Origin: Desulfobacula sp.
Lineage (GTDB): Bacteria; Desulfobacterota; Desulfobacteria; Desulfobacterales; Desulfobacteraceae
Length of the DNA stretch: 64,000 bases
Assembly: GCF_030145145.1 (NCBI RefSeq)
Contig: NZ_JAQYWD010000006.1
Location: 62,001-126,000, forward strand
Direction: 5' to 3'
Below are positions 41,717 through 51,084 of the stretch, piece by piece. The notes under the pieces were generated by a model. It was not told the DNA's origin. It did not search any database and saw nothing but the letters and a program-made list of their open reading frames with translations. Position 1 is the first letter of the stretch; the number at the start of each line of letters is the position of its first letter. Position numbers and translations under genes: made by a program.

Positions 41717-43914
41717 AAAAAAATATGACACGCCGTACGTTTCTCAAGAACTCTCTGGCCGCTTCCGGTTTGACCATTGCCGCCTATGTTACCCCCCTGG
41801 GAATCCAACTGGTCAACGCGGCCACCAAAACGGGTGCCATGGATGGGTTCAAGCCCAGTGCATTTTATCAGATTACCCCGGATAACCTTATCAAGGTCAT
41901 GGTCCCCAATTCCGAGATGGGCCAGGGCGTGAAGACCGCCCTTCCCATGATCATTGCCGATGAACTGGAAGCGGATTGGGATCAGCTTGAAATTATTCAG
42001 GCCCCGGCTGCAGAAGAATTTAAAAATCCCATTTTACACAATCAACTGACGGTTGCCAGCGCCAGTGTCAGGGGATTTTACTGGCCCCTGCGAAAGGCGG
42101 GGGCTGCCGGTCGAGCTGTCTTGATAGACGCGGCTGCCCGAGAATGGAAAGTTCCGGCATCCCATTGCCAGGCCATCAAGGGGACAGTGGTCAACCTTAA
42201 ATCCGGTGCCGGCTTTACCTATGGTGAATTAAGCCTCAATGCCGCCAAACTGCCGGTTCCCCAGGATCCGGTTCTTAAAAAACCGAGTGAATTCAGATAT
42301 ATGGGCAAGGCCATGCCCCGGGTCGACATTCCGGAAAAGGTCAGCGGCAAGGCCGTTTTCGGTTTGGACGTGGATCTGCCGGACCTGCATTATGCGGTTT
42401 TGTCCCGCCCGCCGGCGTATGGCGCCAAACATCTATCGTTTAATGCAGATGCTGCCATGGCCATTAAAGGGGTAAAAAAGGTGGTTCCCACACCCAGGGG
42501 AATTGCGGTTGTGGCAGAGACCCTGGATGCTGCGGAGAAAGGAAGGCATGCCCTGGACACGAAATGGGATAAGGGATCTCATCCCGGGATGGACACGGCA
42601 TCCATTGAATCAAGTTTTATCAAGGATCTTGAAAAACCGGGCGCCAATGTGATTACAAGGGGCAATGTCAAAACGGCATTCAATGCGGCATCAAAAATCC
42701 ACGAGGCAACCTACTACATTCCGTGTATCTCCCATGCCACTATGGAACCCCAGACCTGCACGGCAGATGTCCGGGCAGACCAATGCGATATCTATGCCCC
42801 TACCCAGGGCCAGACATTGGGTCACATGGTGGCAACCCAAATATCAGGATTGCCACCGGAAAAGGTTTATCTTCACACCACACTACTGGGGTGCGGACTC
42901 GGCAGAAGGGCCAGGCCGGATCAGATTGTCGAGGCGACCATTGCTTCCAAGGTTTCGGGAAAGCCCGTCAAGGTGGTTTATTCCCGGGAAGAGGACATTA
43001 AAACAGACTATTTCAGGTCGGCCATGGCCCACAGAATCAAAGCAGGTCTGGATGACCGCAATCAGATGATCGTCTGGGACCATAAAGTGGCCAGCCTGTC
43101 TCTGAAAAAGCATATGGGGGCTGAGGTCAAAAACGGTATTGATGGGTATTGTCTGTGGGGATTATGGGATTCACCCAAGTCACCTGCCAAGGCAAACATG
43201 ACCTACACGTTTCCGAATTTTTCCATCCACCTGGTTTTGTCCGATCTGCCCATTCCGGTGGCACCTTTTCGATCCGTTCAAAATGCTGTAAATGCCTTTG
43301 CCACAGAGTCTTTCATGGACGAGATGGCCCATATGGCCGGCAAAGACCCCCTTAATTTTCGTCTGGAAAACCTGACGGGGCATATGCGCGCCAGCCGGGT
43401 TCTGGAAAGCGTGGCCCTTAACTCGAACTGGGGAAACCCCCTGCCGGACGGATGGGGCCGGGGCATTGCCCAGCACAGTAGTTTCGGTACAAACATTGCC
43501 CAGGTGGCAGAGGTGTCAGTGGACAAGAAGACCGGCATCATTCAGGTTCACCGGGTGGATGTGGCGGTGGACTGCGGCCCGGTGGTCAATCCGGATCCCC
43601 TGGAGGCCCAGATACAGGGGGCTGTCGTCTTAGGCGTGAGCACCGCCCTGTTCGAGGAGGTGCAGTTTGCCGATGGCGGTGTGGCATCAGGGAATTTTGA
43701 TGATTATCGAATCGCCACGATGAGTGAATCACCCGATGTTAACGTTCATATTGTAAAAAGCAATGAGGATATCGGTGGCATCGGTGAACCGGGCATCATG
43801 CCGTTGGCCCCGGCGGTGGCCAATGCGGTTTTCAATGCCACCGGCGGACGGCTGCGGCGGATGCCGTTTACCCCTGAACGGGTTTTAGCTGCAATAAAGG
43901 CCGCATCCGTATAG
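41713..43914 (+). CDS. Molybdopterin subunit of exported Mo hydroxylase (IorB-like)
   Basis: The 733-residue protein has a twin-arginine signal (MTRRTFLKNSLAASGLTIAA), so it matures in the cytoplasm and moves to the periplasm. It has xanthine-dehydrogenase-type Mo domains in duplicated order as in IorB: VMVPNSEMGQGVKTALPMII near residue 75, VSGKAVFGLDVDLPDLHYAV, a central SHATMEPQTCTADV, and a late IGGIGEPGIMPLAPAVANAV (with the conserved Glu). It oxidises an aldehyde or N-heterocycle by hydroxylation with water. The electron acceptor is not encoded next door (no cytochrome c subunit). Confidence 0.9.
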   Translation: MKKNMTRRTFLKNSLAASGLTIAAYVTPLGIQLVNAATKTGAMDGFKPSAFYQITPDNLIKVMVPNSEMGQGVKTALPMIIADELEADWDQLEIIQAPAAEEFKNPILHNQLTVASASVRGFYWPLRKAGAAGRAVLIDAAAREWKVPASHCQAIKGTVVNLKSGAGFTYGELSLNAAKLPVPQDPVLKKPSEFRYMGKAMPRVDIPEKVSGKAVFGLDVDLPDLHYAVLSRPPAYGAKHLSFNADAAMAIKGVKKVVPTPRGIAVVAETLDAAEKGRHALDTKWDKGSHPGMDTASIESSFIKDLEKPGANVITRGNVKTAFNAASKIHEATYYIPCISHATMEPQTCTADVRADQCDIYAPTQGQTLGHMVATQISGLPPEKVYLHTTLLGCGLGRRARPDQIVEATIASKVSGKPVKVVYSREEDIKTDYFRSAMAHRIKAGLDDRNQMIVWDHKVASLSLKKHMGAEVKNGIDGYCLWGLWDSPKSPAKANMTYTFPNFSIHLVLSDLPIPVAPFRSVQNAVNAFATESFMDEMAHMAGKDPLNFRLENLTGHMRASRVLESVALNSNWGNPLPDGWGRGIAQHSSFGTNIAQVAEVSVDKKTGIIQVHRVDVAVDCGPVVNPDPLEAQIQGAVVLGVSTALFEEVQFADGGVASGNFDDYRIATMSESPDVNVHIVKSNEDIGGIGEPGIMPLAPAVANAVFNATGGRLRRMPFTPERVLAAIKAASV

Positions 43915-43956
43915 AACGACAGGCCGGTTTTTCTTATGGATGAATGGGGTTAATGA

Positions 43957-44099
43957 CTCAACTTTCGGACTTTAGCTCTAATGGACGGGGTCAGGCTTTT
44001 TTTATTGTGCTTTTTATCACTATTTCATTACCAGACGGGTAAAAAGTGCCATAAGGAAAGCCTGACCCCATTTAAAAATGACCAACTCCGAAAGTTGAG
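43957..44099. mobile_element. 143-bp palindromic element of the GGGTCAGGCTT family, with target duplication
   Basis: The ends CTCAACTTTCGGA and TCCGAAAGTTGAG are perfect inverted repeats; inside, GGGGTCAGGCTTT pairs with AAAGCCTGACCCC. The seven bases TTAATGA directly flank it on both sides (43950-43956 and 44100-44106). It shares length (143 bp) and duplication size (7 bp) with the other MITE in this window but has unrelated sequence. Relatives lie at 12825, 16186, 36066, 49257 and 58131. It encodes no protein. Confidence 0.78.
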
Positions 44100-44109
44100 T
44101 TAATGACGC

Positions 44110-44150
44110 GTGTCGATAAAGCCTGTCCCGTGAATGGGCTTTATCGACAC
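44110..44150. terminator. Convergent hairpin terminator
   Basis: GTGTCGATAAAGCC and GGCTTTATCGACAC are perfect 14-base arms with a 13-base loop, ending 10 bases from the stop of the binding-protein gene (minus). It separates the Mo hydroxylase operon from the second LIV operon. Confidence 0.7.
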
Positions 44151-44160
44151 CGTCAATCAA

Positions 44161-45357
44161 TCAATGGGTTTTGACGAATACAAATTCCCCATCCCTGATT
44201 TCCATTTCCTGGTAGGAACCGAACACTTCACCAATGTCATTAAATTCTACATCTTCAGCACCGACATAATCAATTTCGCCACCCTTGGCTAAAATTTCCA
44301 GCCCTTTTTTCAGTTCTCCGGCAAAAATTTTCTCGCCAGGTGCATTGGCAACCCCCATGACATGTTTCTGGATGCTGGCTTTGTCCACGGAATTGCCTGC
44401 CTGGGCAGCCAGAATAATCAGCGCGGCAGCATCATAGGACCCCCCCCGGAATGGGCCATCAATGGCAATTCCAGCGGATTTGGCAATCACTTTCCATTTT
44501 TGAGTGGCCTCATTTTCACCCCCCGGCATGGTCCCGTAGGAACCGTTCAATGCTTTACCAAAATGCTGGGTCAATGACGGCCCGATCATCCCATCTGTAA
44601 AGATAAAACTGTCAAACGCACCCGAATCCAGAGAGGCTTGGATAATGCCCTTGCCACCCTGATCAATAAACCCGAATATGACCAGGTGATCAGCTCCGGA
44701 AGCCGATAATGTACCGACCTCTGCCGAGTAATCGGCTTTACCGTCTTCATGGGAAGAAATCATTAAAATTTTACCGCCTAACTCTTTATACCGCTTTCCA
44801 AAGGATTCAGATAACCCTTTGCCATAGTCATTGTTGGTATAGGTGATGGCCACCTGTTTAATCCCCTTTTCCATGGTTATCTTGGCCAGGATCTGGCCTT
44901 GCCTGGCATCAGAAGGCGCGGTCCTAAAGTAATATCCGTTATCATTAAGTTCAGACAATGCCGCTGATGTGGCGGATGATGAGATGGTGGTGATCCCATT
45001 GGGGGCAGAAACTTTGTTGGCCACAGCCGCACTGGTTCCGGAACAGCTGGGACCCACAATGGCAATAACCTTTTCCACAGTGACGAGTCTTTCCGCTGCC
45101 GCTGTCGCAGCGGCGGCGTCTATACACGTTGAATCCGCACGAACCGCTTTTATTTTTGTCCCCCCCAGAAACATTCCGGAATCGGATGCTTCATTGATGG
45201 CAAATTCAGCTGCTGAGGCCATGGGTGGGGTGAGGGACTCGATGGGCCCGGTAAATGCTTGTAATATACCAATTTTTACGGTGTCCGCGGCAACACATAC
45301 AGTGACCATATTGATTGCAATTGCAACACTCACCATGAACGTAAGATACTTTTTCAT
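44161..45357 (-). CDS. LIV-type periplasmic binding protein (second system)
   Basis: The 398-residue receptor has a signal peptide (MKKYLTFMVSVAIAINMVTV, cleavage near VAA-DT) and a type I fold with GILQAFTGPIESLTPPMASA and AIVGPSCSGTSAAVANK. It has C71-type Cys residues in DSTCIDAAAA and GPSCSG that may form a disulfide. It is last in its operon, a normal place for high receptor expression. Together with the neighbouring aminotransferase and kynureninase it may take up an aromatic amino acid such as tryptophan or kynurenine (inference). Confidence 0.86.
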   Translation of the reverse strand: MKKYLTFMVSVAIAINMVTVCVAADTVKIGILQAFTGPIESLTPPMASAAEFAINEASDSGMFLGGTKIKAVRADSTCIDAAAATAAAERLVTVEKVIAIVGPSCSGTSAAVANKVSAPNGITTISSSATSAALSELNDNGYYFRTAPSDARQGQILAKITMEKGIKQVAITYTNNDYGKGLSESFGKRYKELGGKILMISSHEDGKADYSAEVGTLSASGADHLVIFGFIDQGGKGIIQASLDSGAFDSFIFTDGMIGPSLTQHFGKALNGSYGTMPGGENEATQKWKVIAKSAGIAIDGPFRGGSYDAAALIILAAQAGNSVDKASIQKHVMGVANAPGEKIFAGELKKGLEILAKGGEIDYVGAEDVEFNDIGEVFGSYQEMEIRDGEFVFVKTH

Positions 45358-45370
45358 ACAATCCTCCCTG

Positions 45371-46729
45371 TTATAATTTTTTATTTGTTTCAGGCAGTAT
45401 GCCGTCGGGACTAAACCGCATAACCACCAATAAAACCGCCCCCATGAAGATTAATCTTATATATTGTGCATTGTTCAATAAATGCTGTCGGATGGAATTT
45501 TCCTTGTCTAAAAATGAGGTGGATACATCTGCCAGCCAAAACCCGAAAGGTTCTGCCTCAATCCAGAGAAACCAGATTAAAAATCCCCCCACAACCGATC
45601 CCAGATTATTGCCCGATCCGCCCACAATCACCATCACCCAGATCAAAAATGTATATCTTAAGGGGATGTATGACCCTGGCGTGAACTGACCATTATAGGT
45701 CACTAACATGGCACCGGATACCCCGGCGATGGCGGAACCGATAACAAATATCTGCAAATGACGTTTTGTTACGTTTTTGCCCATGGCAGAAGCGGCGATT
45801 TCATTATCCCGGATCGCCCGGATCATCCTTCCCCATGGTGAATCAAGGGCGAGACTGGCCAGAAAGATAATCAGCAGCAATACCGCTATAAACAATCCTG
45901 AATAGCACAGTTTTACCAGTACAATTGACGCATCACTCGCATATGCGGTTAAGGCGGATGCCTGTTCAGAAACCGGCAATAGATCCAGCCGGCCGGCATA
46001 CACTGTTGCCACCATCTCTTTAAACCAGTCAACTTGCTGCAAATCAATTTCATAGGGCACCGGTCGTGGAATGGCAGTTATATTTTTTACACCGCGGCTC
46101 AGCCAGTCTTCATTTTTGATAATGGCGATAATTATTTCCGAAATTCCCAGGGTTGCAATGGCCAGATAGTCTGTACGCAACCCCAGAGAAATCTTGCCAA
46201 TCAACCAGGCAGCAGCAGCGGCAAACAATCCCCCCGTTATCCATGACAACAGAACGGGTAATCCCAGACCGCCGAGGTAACCGCTAAACGCCGGATTTAT
46301 CGCTTCAATGGACTGGGCGGCATCCAGGTAGAAATATCGGGTTATTATGTAACCCGCCAGTAAGGTGGCACTGACCATCCATTTGCTTTTAAATCGTTTA
46401 TAAAAATAATGGCTCAAGACAATGGACAGTGAAAAGATGATCAGGGCCATCAGCATTTTCATCCCACCGGCATTCACGGCTTCTTGGACGCTGTCTTTTG
46501 AAATCAGTACCACACTGAGGCCGCCTAAAGCGGTGAACCCCATGATGCCGACATTAAATAATCCGGCATATCCCCATTGAATGTTGACCCCCATGGCCAT
46601 TATCGCTGAAATTAAACACAGGTTTAAAATACTTAAACACACAGACCATGATTGGCCAAACCCCACCGTGAGCAGCAACAGCAACATCGTGCCAAACGTC
46701 ACCCCCACTCTTATCGTGTATCGGCTCAT
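45371..46729 (-). CDS. LIV-type permease LivM (second system)
   Basis: The 452-residue protein is longer than usual LivM, with a periplasmic insertion of about 60 residues near residues 210-270 (SRGVKNITAIPRPVPYEIDL). Core features are NIQWGYAGLFNVGIMGFTAL, RTDYLAIATLGISEIIIAII, IRAIRDNEIAASAMGKNVTK and VIVGGSGNNLGSVVGGFLIW. The ATG overlaps the livH stop by four bases. Confidence 0.88.
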   Translation of the reverse strand: MSRYTIRVGVTFGTMLLLLLTVGFGQSWSVCLSILNLCLISAIMAMGVNIQWGYAGLFNVGIMGFTALGGLSVVLISKDSVQEAVNAGGMKMLMALIIFSLSIVLSHYFYKRFKSKWMVSATLLAGYIITRYFYLDAAQSIEAINPAFSGYLGGLGLPVLLSWITGGLFAAAAAWLIGKISLGLRTDYLAIATLGISEIIIAIIKNEDWLSRGVKNITAIPRPVPYEIDLQQVDWFKEMVATVYAGRLDLLPVSEQASALTAYASDASIVLVKLCYSGLFIAVLLLIIFLASLALDSPWGRMIRAIRDNEIAASAMGKNVTKRHLQIFVIGSAIAGVSGAMLVTYNGQFTPGSYIPLRYTFLIWVMVIVGGSGNNLGSVVGGFLIWFLWIEAEPFGFWLADVSTSFLDKENSIRQHLLNNAQYIRLIFMGAVLLVVMRFSPDGILPETNKKL

Positions 46730-47739
46730 ATCACTTTTCCTTTGAAAATTCCGGTTGGTCGCAATAACAGGACAATCACCAGGATGACAAACGAAACAGC
46801 AAATTTGTATTCTGTTCCAAGGAATTGTAACAGGCTATCGGGTTGTAATATTTCCGGCAGCAGGTAAATGAAAAATTTCTTGTATGCGTAAGTCAATATC
46901 AGCTCTGAAAAAGAAATCACGAAACCACCGATAATGGCCCCGGGTGGCGAGCCGATACCCCCAACAATAACGGCTGCAAAAGTGGGCAATAACAATTGAT
47001 GGTATGAGGTGGCCATAAATCCTTTATCCAGGCCATACAAAACCCCGGCAATTGTTGTCAAAATTGCCACCAGTATCCAGGTCACCCGGACAATGTTATG
47101 GGGTTCAATCCCGGACAGCAATGCCAGGTCTTCATTGTCCGCATATGCCCGCATGGCTTTGCCGGTTTTTGTGCGTTGTAAAAAATAAAACACAAACCCC
47201 ACCAGTAAAATCGCAATGGTGATGGTTAAAAATTGAGATGTTTTAATGGCAAGTCCCTCTGCAAGACCTGTCATGGCTTTAAATTCCCTGGCCGTAATAA
47301 TAAATCGTTCGCCATCAGCAAAGATATGATGGTCCGGGCCTAAAACAAACCTGACAATTCCGCCGGTGACAAACATGACCCCGACGGATGCCATAACAAT
47401 GGTAATGGGTTTGCTCTTTTGTCGTCGATAGTATCGGTATACAAATGTGTCCACCAGCATGATATAGATCAGGCACCCAATAATGGCCAGTGGCAGGGCC
47501 AAAAGAGCCGTTGGCATAAAGCCCAGGGTGATGCCGAAGTGTTGCAGCAGCCATGTCAGTAAAATTGTCATAACCGTGCTCAAGGCCATGGTATCCCCCT
47601 GGGCAAAGTTGGCAAATCTTAAAATAGCGTACACCAGGGTAACGGCAAGTGCCCCTAAGGCCAGTTGGGATCCATATGACAAGCCTGGCAGGAATACAAA
47701 ATTCAAGAGTAAAACAATCGCGTTGAGAATATCGGTCAA
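46726..47739 (-). CDS. LIV-type permease LivH (second system)
   Basis: The 337-residue permease has about eight helices with LALGALAVTLVYAILRFANF, AQGDTMAL, and VGGIGSPPGAIIGGFVISFS. The start is a TTG at 47739 with AGGAGG about 14 bases upstream; no ATG gives a better alignment. It partners with the LivM-like protein that overlaps its stop. Confidence 0.86.
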   Translation of the reverse strand: MTDILNAIVLLLNFVFLPGLSYGSQLALGALAVTLVYAILRFANFAQGDTMALSTVMTILLTWLLQHFGITLGFMPTALLALPLAIIGCLIYIMLVDTFVYRYYRRQKSKPITIVMASVGVMFVTGGIVRFVLGPDHHIFADGERFIITAREFKAMTGLAEGLAIKTSQFLTITIAILLVGFVFYFLQRTKTGKAMRAYADNEDLALLSGIEPHNIVRVTWILVAILTTIAGVLYGLDKGFMATSYHQLLLPTFAAVIVGGIGSPPGAIIGGFVISFSELILTYAYKKFFIYLLPEILQPDSLLQFLGTEYKFAVSFVILVIVLLLRPTGIFKGKVI

Positions 47740-47748
47740 CTCAGGTAT

Positions 47749-48456
47749 CTATCCTCCTAAAAAAGATCGGCGGACTTCAGGGTTTGCCAGGAGTTCTTTG
47801 CCCGTACCTGTGTGCTCATTCCGCCCCGAGACCAGGACAAACCCTTTGTCGGCAATTTCTAATGCCTGTCTGGCATTTTGCTCGACCATTAACACGGCCC
47901 TGCCCGAATTTTTTAAATTTAAGATATTGTCAAAAATTTCATCCACTACATTGGGTGCCACTCCGGCGGTGGGTTCATCGAGCAGCATGATCGTTGGTTG
48001 GGTCATCATGGCCCTGCCAAACGCAGCTTGTTGACGTTGACCCCCGGACAACTGACCTACCAGTTGATTCCGCCTGTCATTCAAGATGGGAAAAAGGTCA
48101 TACACTTCTGCCAGGGTTTGCGATATATCGTCTGTTCTTAAAAAAGCCCCCATTTCGAGGTTTTCCTGAACCGTCATCGTCGGGAAAACATTGTCTGTCT
48201 GGGGGACAAAAGCAAGTCCCAGGCGTATTCTCTTTTGTACAGACAGTCTGGATATATCCTTGCCTTCCAGTGTCACAGACCCGGCACTGGGTTTGAGCAT
48301 GCCCAGCAACACTTTCATGGCCGTAGATTTTCCGGCGCCATTGGGCCCGACAATAACGGCCACCTCGCCTTTTTCAGCCTCAATCGTGCAATTGTTCAAT
48401 ATCGGTACACTCTGGTCATATGCGGCCACTAAATTTGTTCCGGATAAATATGCCAC
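47749..48456 (-). CDS. LIV-type ATPase LivF (second system)
   Basis: The 235-residue ABC ATPase has Walker A GPNGAGKST, LGLAFVPQTDNVFPTMTVQE, signature LSGGQRQQAAFGRAM and Walker B IMLLDEPTAGVAP. It starts with GTG overlapping the last base of the LivG stop. Confidence 0.9.
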   Translation of the reverse strand: MAYLSGTNLVAAYDQSVPILNNCTIEAEKGEVAVIVGPNGAGKSTAMKVLLGMLKPSAGSVTLEGKDISRLSVQKRIRLGLAFVPQTDNVFPTMTVQENLEMGAFLRTDDISQTLAEVYDLFPILNDRRNQLVGQLSGGQRQQAAFGRAMMTQPTIMLLDEPTAGVAPNVVDEIFDNILNLKNSGRAVLMVEQNARQALEIADKGFVLVSGRNEHTGTGKELLANPEVRRSFLGG

Positions 48457-49232
48457 TAGGGGGACCCCTTTTCTTTGTTTTTTCGACCTAAATATGCTTC
48501 AATCACCTGGGGGTTGCTTTTTATGTTGTCCGGTGTTCCCTGGGTTAAAATCCTGCCATTGGCAAGCACAATCACAGGATCGCACAGCTTTGAAATAAAG
48601 TCCATGTCATGCTCAATCATGCAGAAGGTATACCCGTGTTCTGAGTTTAACCGGATGATCGCCTCACCAATCTGGCGTAACAGTGTCTGGTTGACACCGG
48701 CACCCACTTCATCCAGCAGCACGACTTTGGCATCGACCATCATGGTCCGGGCCAGTTCCAATAACTTTTTTTGTCCGCCGGAAAGCCGGCCCGCTTTTTC
48801 ATTTTTCAGGTGGGAGATATTCAGAAACCGGATGACGTCTTCCGCCTTTTTTTTCAGGGTGTTTTCCTGTTCTTTTATTTGCCGGCGCCGGAACCAGGTG
48901 TTGATAATTTTTTCCCCCAGCTGGTTACCGGGCACCATCATTAAATTTTCAAACACCGTAAGGGTGGGAAAGGGATGGGCAATTTGAAACGTACGTAAAA
49001 GACCTTTGTGGAATAACTGGTGGGCGTCTTGTCCGGTGATGTCTTCTCCTTCAAGATAAATTTCGCCTGATGTGGGTTTGTAAAATCCGGCAATAAGATT
49101 AAACAATGTGCTTTTACCTGCGCCATTGGGACCGATCAAACCGGTAATGGTCCCCTTTTTAATCTGCAAGGTGACATTGTCGACTGCCTTGATGCCCCCA
49201 AAATGTTTGGAAATGTCCTTTACTTTTATCAT
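48456..49232 (-). CDS. LIV-type ATPase LivG (second system)
   Basis: The 258-residue ABC ATPase has Walker A GPNGAGKST, FHKGLLRTFQIAHPFPTLTV, signature LSGGQKKLLELARTM and Walker B VVLLDEVGAGVNQ (the usual Pro after Glu is Val here). It is the first gene of the G-F-H-M-receptor operon. Its promoter region contains a repeat copy (49257-49365). Confidence 0.9.
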   Translation of the reverse strand: MIKVKDISKHFGGIKAVDNVTLQIKKGTITGLIGPNGAGKSTLFNLIAGFYKPTSGEIYLEGEDITGQDAHQLFHKGLLRTFQIAHPFPTLTVFENLMMVPGNQLGEKIINTWFRRRQIKEQENTLKKKAEDVIRFLNISHLKNEKAGRLSGGQKKLLELARTMMVDAKVVLLDEVGAGVNQTLLRQIGEAIIRLNSEHGYTFCMIEHDMDFISKLCDPVIVLANGRILTQGTPDNIKSNPQVIEAYLGRKNKEKGSP

Positions 49233-49256
49233 TTCAAAGCCTTTTGAAGTGTGTTT

Positions 49257-49365
49257 GGGATCAGGCTTTCTTTATGGCACTTTTTACCCGTCCGGTCATG
49301 AATAAGTGATAAACAGCATGGAGCCTGATAAAAGATTCAGCCTCCAATAACCCAAGCCTGACCCC
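49257..49365. repeat. Degenerate copy of the GGGTCAGGCTT repeat family
   Basis: GGGATCAGGCTTTCTTTATG on the left and CCCAAGCCTGACCCC on the right are inverted, and the left half (GGCACTTTTTACCCGTCCGGT, then AATAAGTGATAAA) closely matches the reverse complement of the element at 43957-44099. Confidence 0.65.
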
Positions 49366-49481
49366 GTCGAACCATCAATTATGACAAGTGGGCGAAGTTA
49401 CGACCAAGCCCGTTTATTCATATGATCATGACAGATGAAAATCGTCAAGAAAAATTCTACCTCCATGGGGTCTTTCTGACG

Positions 49482-50849
49482 TTAAAAGGTTGAAAAATGA
49501 CTGGTATCCGACAAAAGATCTTTTTCCAGGGCGTGACCTAAGATCTCAACCGCCGCGTCGATCTGGGCTTCAGTGATGATAAACGGCGGGCCAAACATGA
49601 TCATATCGCCGGACTGCCCCCTGTTGCATCCCCCGGAATATTCAATGAACATCCCCTGTTTCAGGCATTCTGCTGACAGGCGGGCTGAAAATGCATATGT
49701 TGAATCAAGGGGTTTCCGGGTTTTTTTGTCTTCAACAAATTCAATTCCCCTCATCAGTCCGATTCCCCTGATATCCCCCACAAGGGGATGGGATTTTAAC
49801 GTCTGCAGCTTATGATCAAGATACATCCCCATTTGATGGCTCCGGTCGATGAGATTATGGTCATACAGGTAATCAATGGTTTTTGATACCACGGCACAGC
49901 CAAGGGGATTGCCCCCCCAGGAATGACCGGCACCAAACATGCCGGAATTCTCCGCTATTTTTTGATGGATATAATCTGGAACCGCCACGGCTCCTATGGG
50001 GAAATAACCGCCCCCAAGTCCTTTGCCCAGGGCCAGAATGTCCGGCACAACATCAAAGTGTTCGTAGGCAAACATTTTACCGGTCCGCCCCATTCCGGTC
50101 ATGACTTCGTCAAACATTAACAGCACATCATAGGTGTCACAGATTTCCCTGATCCGTTTAAAGTATCCTTTTGCCGGCACCGCACCGCAAAGGGACATGC
50201 CTGAAACAGGTTCTGCCAGAAAAACAGATACATTGTCAGGTCCCAGGCACATGATTTCATTTTCAAGGGCATTGGCACATTCCAGGTGGCAGGTGTCAGG
50301 CGTTTTATCAAACCAGCACCGGTAACAATAGGCCGGGGGAATATGGGTGAAATCATGAAGATAGGGGAGAAAATCTGATCTCCGGCTGGTTGCACCTGTC
50401 CACGCCAGTGCACCTGCGGTGCTTCCATGATAGCTCTGCCACCTGGAGATCACACGGGTTTTAAAGGGGGCGCCATTATCCAGATGGTATTTTCTGGCAA
50501 TTTTAACCCCAATTTCCACGGCTTCTGTCCCCCCGGAAACAAAAAACACCTTGTCCATGGCATCACCAGAAGCCTGGCAAACCTTATGCGCCGCTTCTAT
50601 CAGCGGGGGGTTGGTAAAATCGATGCGATGAACATAGGAGACCTTTTTTGCCTGATCTGCGATAACGGTGGCCATTTCCTCAATCCCATGGCCGAGGTTA
50701 CACAGTATGGGTCCGCCGGAAGCATCGATATACCGGTTTCCTCGATCATCGTAAAGATAAATTCCCTTTGCCTCGGCAATGGAGATATATTCCCGGTTTA
50801 AAAAAAAATGAAAGACATGGGAAGGGTCCTTTGACGTGTTTTTTTCCAT
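49482..50849 (-). CDS. Class III PLP aminotransferase
   Basis: The 455-residue fold-type I aminotransferase of the 4-aminobutyrate/ornithine class has FVSGGTEAVEIGVKIARKYH (cofactor phosphate), LLMFDEVMTGMGRTGK (Asp for the pyridine N) and DILALGKGLGGGYFPIGAV with the Schiff-base Lys. An unusual Cys-rich insert, AYCYRCWFDKTPDTCHLEC, could bind metal; it is seen in anaerobe homologues. The substrate is not known. It has a strong AGGAGG site and is divergent from kynU, so both may serve degradation of an imported amino acid. Confidence 0.88.
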   Translation of the reverse strand: MEKNTSKDPSHVFHFFLNREYISIAEAKGIYLYDDRGNRYIDASGGPILCNLGHGIEEMATVIADQAKKVSYVHRIDFTNPPLIEAAHKVCQASGDAMDKVFFVSGGTEAVEIGVKIARKYHLDNGAPFKTRVISRWQSYHGSTAGALAWTGATSRRSDFLPYLHDFTHIPPAYCYRCWFDKTPDTCHLECANALENEIMCLGPDNVSVFLAEPVSGMSLCGAVPAKGYFKRIREICDTYDVLLMFDEVMTGMGRTGKMFAYEHFDVVPDILALGKGLGGGYFPIGAVAVPDYIHQKIAENSGMFGAGHSWGGNPLGCAVVSKTIDYLYDHNLIDRSHQMGMYLDHKLQTLKSHPLVGDIRGIGLMRGIEFVEDKKTRKPLDSTYAFSARLSAECLKQGMFIEYSGGCNRGQSGDMIMFGPPFIITEAQIDAAVEILGHALEKDLLSDTSHFSTF

Positions 50850-51084
50850 TCACTTTCCTCCTGTTGGATACATTCCAAAGCCATCAAATTTGTGACGTGT
50901 CTTTTTTGTACGGTCTATCTGTATCATAAAAGTGTTATGGTGCTTAAGATAAAGGTGCCTTTTGATTTTTATCTGTTTTTTTGCTATTTTACAATTCTAA
51001 AAGTTTAATTTTCAACCCGAAAAACAGGACAGAGAATCCTGACACTTGAATCGAGTGAAATAAAGGCAAAAGGAACCCGCATCA

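Noticed and set aside
47483-48034. 183-codon plus-strand frame across livH/livF
   Set aside because: It is antisense to two well-conserved transporter genes.
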